Assembly (NCBI GenBank): GCA_031254735.1
Contig: JAIRTU010000156.1
Coordinates: 1 to 8,477 of the forward strand
Origin: Bacteroidales bacterium
Lineage (GTDB): Bacteria; Bacteroidota; Bacteroidia; Bacteroidales; WCHB1-69
Reading direction: 5' to 3'
DNA: 8,477 bases
The translations under genes were made by a program, and so were the position numbers. The notes beneath the pieces were generated by a model. That model was not told the origin of the DNA. It made no database searches and saw nothing but the letters and a program-made list of their open reading frames with translations. Shown here piece after piece: positions 7,539-8,477 of the stretch (position 1 is the stretch's first letter; each line of letters starts with the position of its first letter).

Positions 7539-7568
7539 CAAAGATACCATTTTATTTTTAAATGCAAG
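7539..7568 (-). promoter_or_regulatory. nifJ promoter, Bacteroidota type
   Basis: On the minus strand TATCTTTG (7546-7539) is an exact match to the Bacteroidota -7 consensus TAnnTTTG. An upstream CTTG (7568-7565) at an 18-base spacing serves as the -33 element. Transcription would start near 7533, giving an AT-rich leader of about 50 bases before the ATG at 7481. There is no Shine-Dalgarno in that leader. Confidence 0.75.
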
Positions 7569-7859
7569 CATAACGGTGAAATACAATGCCGCCGGTGCGA
7601 TCAATTAGTTTTTTTGAAAATTGAAAGTGATTATCACCTGTTTGCAAGTGCAGGTCTTGCCTCTGATTTCGACCAAAAAAACGGCTCATAAGATTACAGA
7701 AACAGTTACATGTAAAGATATTGAAGTTGTTCAAATCAAAACTTCGGTTTCAGACAAACAAAAAGATGTTCTTACCGCCGATTTTGAGATGAAAATTCAT
7801 CGGCAGGAAGAAAGTTTTTTGGCGTTTTTTTTGCGGCGAAAAATAAAAATTTGTTTTTG

Positions 7860-7891
7860 CTTGCAGATAAGCATAAATTTATGTATCTTTG
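7860..7891 (+). promoter_or_regulatory. nfeD-SPFH operon promoter, Bacteroidota type
   Basis: CTTG at 7860-7863, a 20-base spacer and TATCTTTG at 7884-7891 match the Bacteroidota -33/-7 promoter. The expected start is near 7897, leaving a leader of about 17 bases to the ATG at 7914. The leader is A-rich with no Shine-Dalgarno. Confidence 0.75.
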
Positions 7892-7913
7892 CCGAAAATT
7901 AAAATAGCTTGTT

Positions 7914-8360
7914 ATGGAACTTGTTCAACCTTGGCATATTTGGCTGATAGTAGCCGTTGCGTTTTTTGTTGTGGAAATTTTTTCCAACACGTTTGTGTTT
8001 CTGTGTTTTTCTTTGGGCTGCCTGTTTTCGAGCATTTGTGCGTATCTTGGCATGGGATTGAGTGTACAGATATTGGTTTTCAGTATTATTACATTCCTCT
8101 CGTTTTTCACGGTTCGCCCATTGATGAAAAAATATGTATTCCGAAAAGACGATAGCATAAAAACAAATACCGATGCCCTGGTCGGCAAAACGGGAAGAGT
8201 AACCGAAACTATCGACTATTCAAAAAACACAGGAAGAGTTTTCGTGTATGGAGACGATTGGAAAGCTATCTGTGAAGACGATACGGTGATTGCCGAAAAT
8301 GAACCTGTAGAAGTTACAAAAGTAGACAGCACTACTTTAATTGTTAAACCATTAAAATAA
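7914..8360 (+). CDS. NfeD-family membrane protein (short form)
   Basis: This 148-residue protein has the layout of the short NfeD family, partners of SPFH/stomatin proteins in membrane microdomains. Three hydrophobic segments lie at about 8-25, 26-45 and 49-67. A short basic loop (MKKYVFRKDD) follows, then a soluble OB-fold domain at about 85-147. Family-typical motifs are ALVGKTGRVTETI (88-100), GRVFVYGDDWKAI (107-119) and VEVTKVDSTTLIVKPL (132-147). There is no protease domain, unlike long NfeD proteins. The ATG at 7914 places the first membrane segment at the N-terminus and follows a well-placed promoter. The downstream SPFH gene begins 15 bases after the stop, the standard operon pairing. 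The likely role is scaffolding or modulating the SPFH oligomer at the inner membrane; the exact function is not established for this form. Confidence 0.93.
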   Translation: MELVQPWHIWLIVAVAFFVVEIFSNTFVFLCFSLGCLFSSICAYLGMGLSVQILVFSIITFLSFFTVRPLMKKYVFRKDDSIKTNTDALVGKTGRVTETIDYSKNTGRVFVYGDDWKAICEDDTVIAENEPVEVTKVDSTTLIVKPLK

Positions 8361-8368
8361 AAAGGAGG
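8361..8368 (+). promoter_or_regulatory. Strong Shine-Dalgarno of the SPFH gene
   Basis: AAAGGAGG ends 7 bases before the ATG at 8376 (10 before the second ATG at 8379). It is the only strong Shine-Dalgarno among the starts in the window. It directly follows the nfeD stop, so it permits independent and efficient re-initiation on the second cistron. Confidence 0.8.
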
Positions 8369-8375
8369 ATTCTTT

Positions 8376-8477
8376 ATGATGTATGTACTTATTACCATTG
8401 CCTTATTGGCAATCTTATTCACTTCGTATGGTATTCGGATTGTGCAACAGTCGGAAACCGTTATTATTGAACGTCTG
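8376..8477 (+). CDS. SPFH/band-7 (stomatin, QmcA-like) protein, 5' fragment
   Basis: Only the first 34 codons are present; the gene runs off the right edge. The product begins with a hydrophobic segment (about residues 3-17, YVLITIALLAILFTS) that anchors it in the inner membrane. It is followed by GIRIVQQSETVIIERL, the characteristic entry into a band-7 domain (compare IRIVPQ...VVERLG in stomatin-like proteins). Two ATG codons in tandem (8376, 8379) are possible starts; the first is better spaced from the AAAGGAGG. It follows nfeD by 15 bases, the typical partner order. The family forms large oligomers that organise membrane microdomains and protein quality control. The assignment rests on the short N-terminus plus context. 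Confidence 0.85.
   Translation, partial: MMYVLITIALLAILFTSYGIRIVQQSETVIIERL

Larger units (their letters stand above)
7482..7913. other. Divergent spacer between nifJ and nfeD; no convincing gene
   Basis: These 432 bases hold the nifJ promoter and leader at the left and the nfeD promoter at the right. The middle (about 7569-7859) is unexplained. An open frame at 7621-7902 starts only at TTG, has no ribosome-binding site and runs across the nfeD -7 box. Even so, its middle part (ITETVTCKDIEVVQIKTSV) looks protein-like. An adjacent frame ending in ASAGLASDFDQKNGS stops at 7691, just after a run of seven A (7674-7680). A decayed, frameshifted gene is therefore possible. A weak hairpin (GCCGAT 7777-7782 with ATCGGC 7799-7804) has no T run next to it. 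No RNA gene was recognised. Confidence 0.6.

Noticed and set aside
7558..7689. 43-codon minus-strand frame upstream of nifJ (MSRFFGRNQRQ start)
   Set aside because: It has no ribosome-binding site or promoter, no recognisable family, and its end overlaps the nifJ -33 element.
7263..7691. 142-codon plus-strand frame across the nifJ start
   Set aside because: Most of it is antisense to the nifJ coding start, promoter and leader. Only its last part is outside, and that is discussed as a possible remnant.
7777..7804. Hairpin as a terminator in the divergent spacer
   Set aside because: The stem is interrupted by an asymmetric bulge, there is no T run directly after it, and no gene ends just upstream.
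7482..7913. tRNA or structured RNA in the spacer
   Set aside because: No cloverleaf arms, no TTCGANTC-type T-loop and no known riboswitch motif could be found by eye; short stems such as ACCTG/CAGGT are too weak.
8216..8422. 68-codon minus-strand frame over the nfeD-SPFH junction
   Set aside because: It is antisense to the NfeD OB-fold domain and the SPFH start, both well supported.

Overview
The window looks like a piece of a Bacteroidota (probably Bacteroidales) chromosome. Two of its promoters carry the -7 motif of that phylum (TAnnTTTG, here TATCTTTG, with a TTG element about 20 bases upstream). Most genes lack a Shine-Dalgarno sequence, the DNA is AT-rich, and there is a one-chain pyruvate:ferredoxin oxidoreductase typical of anaerobes. 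The species cannot be named from the sequence alone.

Layout. Positions 1-192 are non-coding or nearly so and hold an array of four 28-base tandem repeats (73-176). Each repeat carries a small inverted repeat, ACAAT-N6-ATTGT or a one-base-shorter form. Next come two overlapping plus-strand genes (193-1380 and 1373-3772). Both encode P-loop NTPases of the STAND/archaeal-ATPase (MNS) type. The second also carries a winged-helix region and an array of near-identical 32-residue TPR/Sel1-like repeats. A bidirectional terminator (3781-3806) separates this pair from the convergent minus-strand gene nifJ (3837-7481). A 432-base divergent spacer (7482-7913) holds the nifJ and nfeD promoters. Then follow an NfeD-family membrane protein (7914-8360) and the start of an SPFH/stomatin-like gene (8376 to the window edge).

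How the genes work together. nifJ is a housekeeping gene of fermentative carbon metabolism: pyruvate + CoA to acetyl-CoA, CO2 and reduced ferredoxin. The NfeD and SPFH genes form the usual two-gene membrane-microdomain operon. The accessory part is the NTPase pair. It is compact, translationally overlapping, AT-richer than nifJ, preceded by its own repeat array, and closed by a terminator. Its architecture (switch-like NTPase plus a homogenised superhelical repeat domain) resembles bacterial conflict or sensing modules, but no effector domain such as a nuclease, TIR or protease is recognisable. A defence or signalling role is therefore an inference. This pair with its repeat-array promoter is the best candidate for an undescribed system here.
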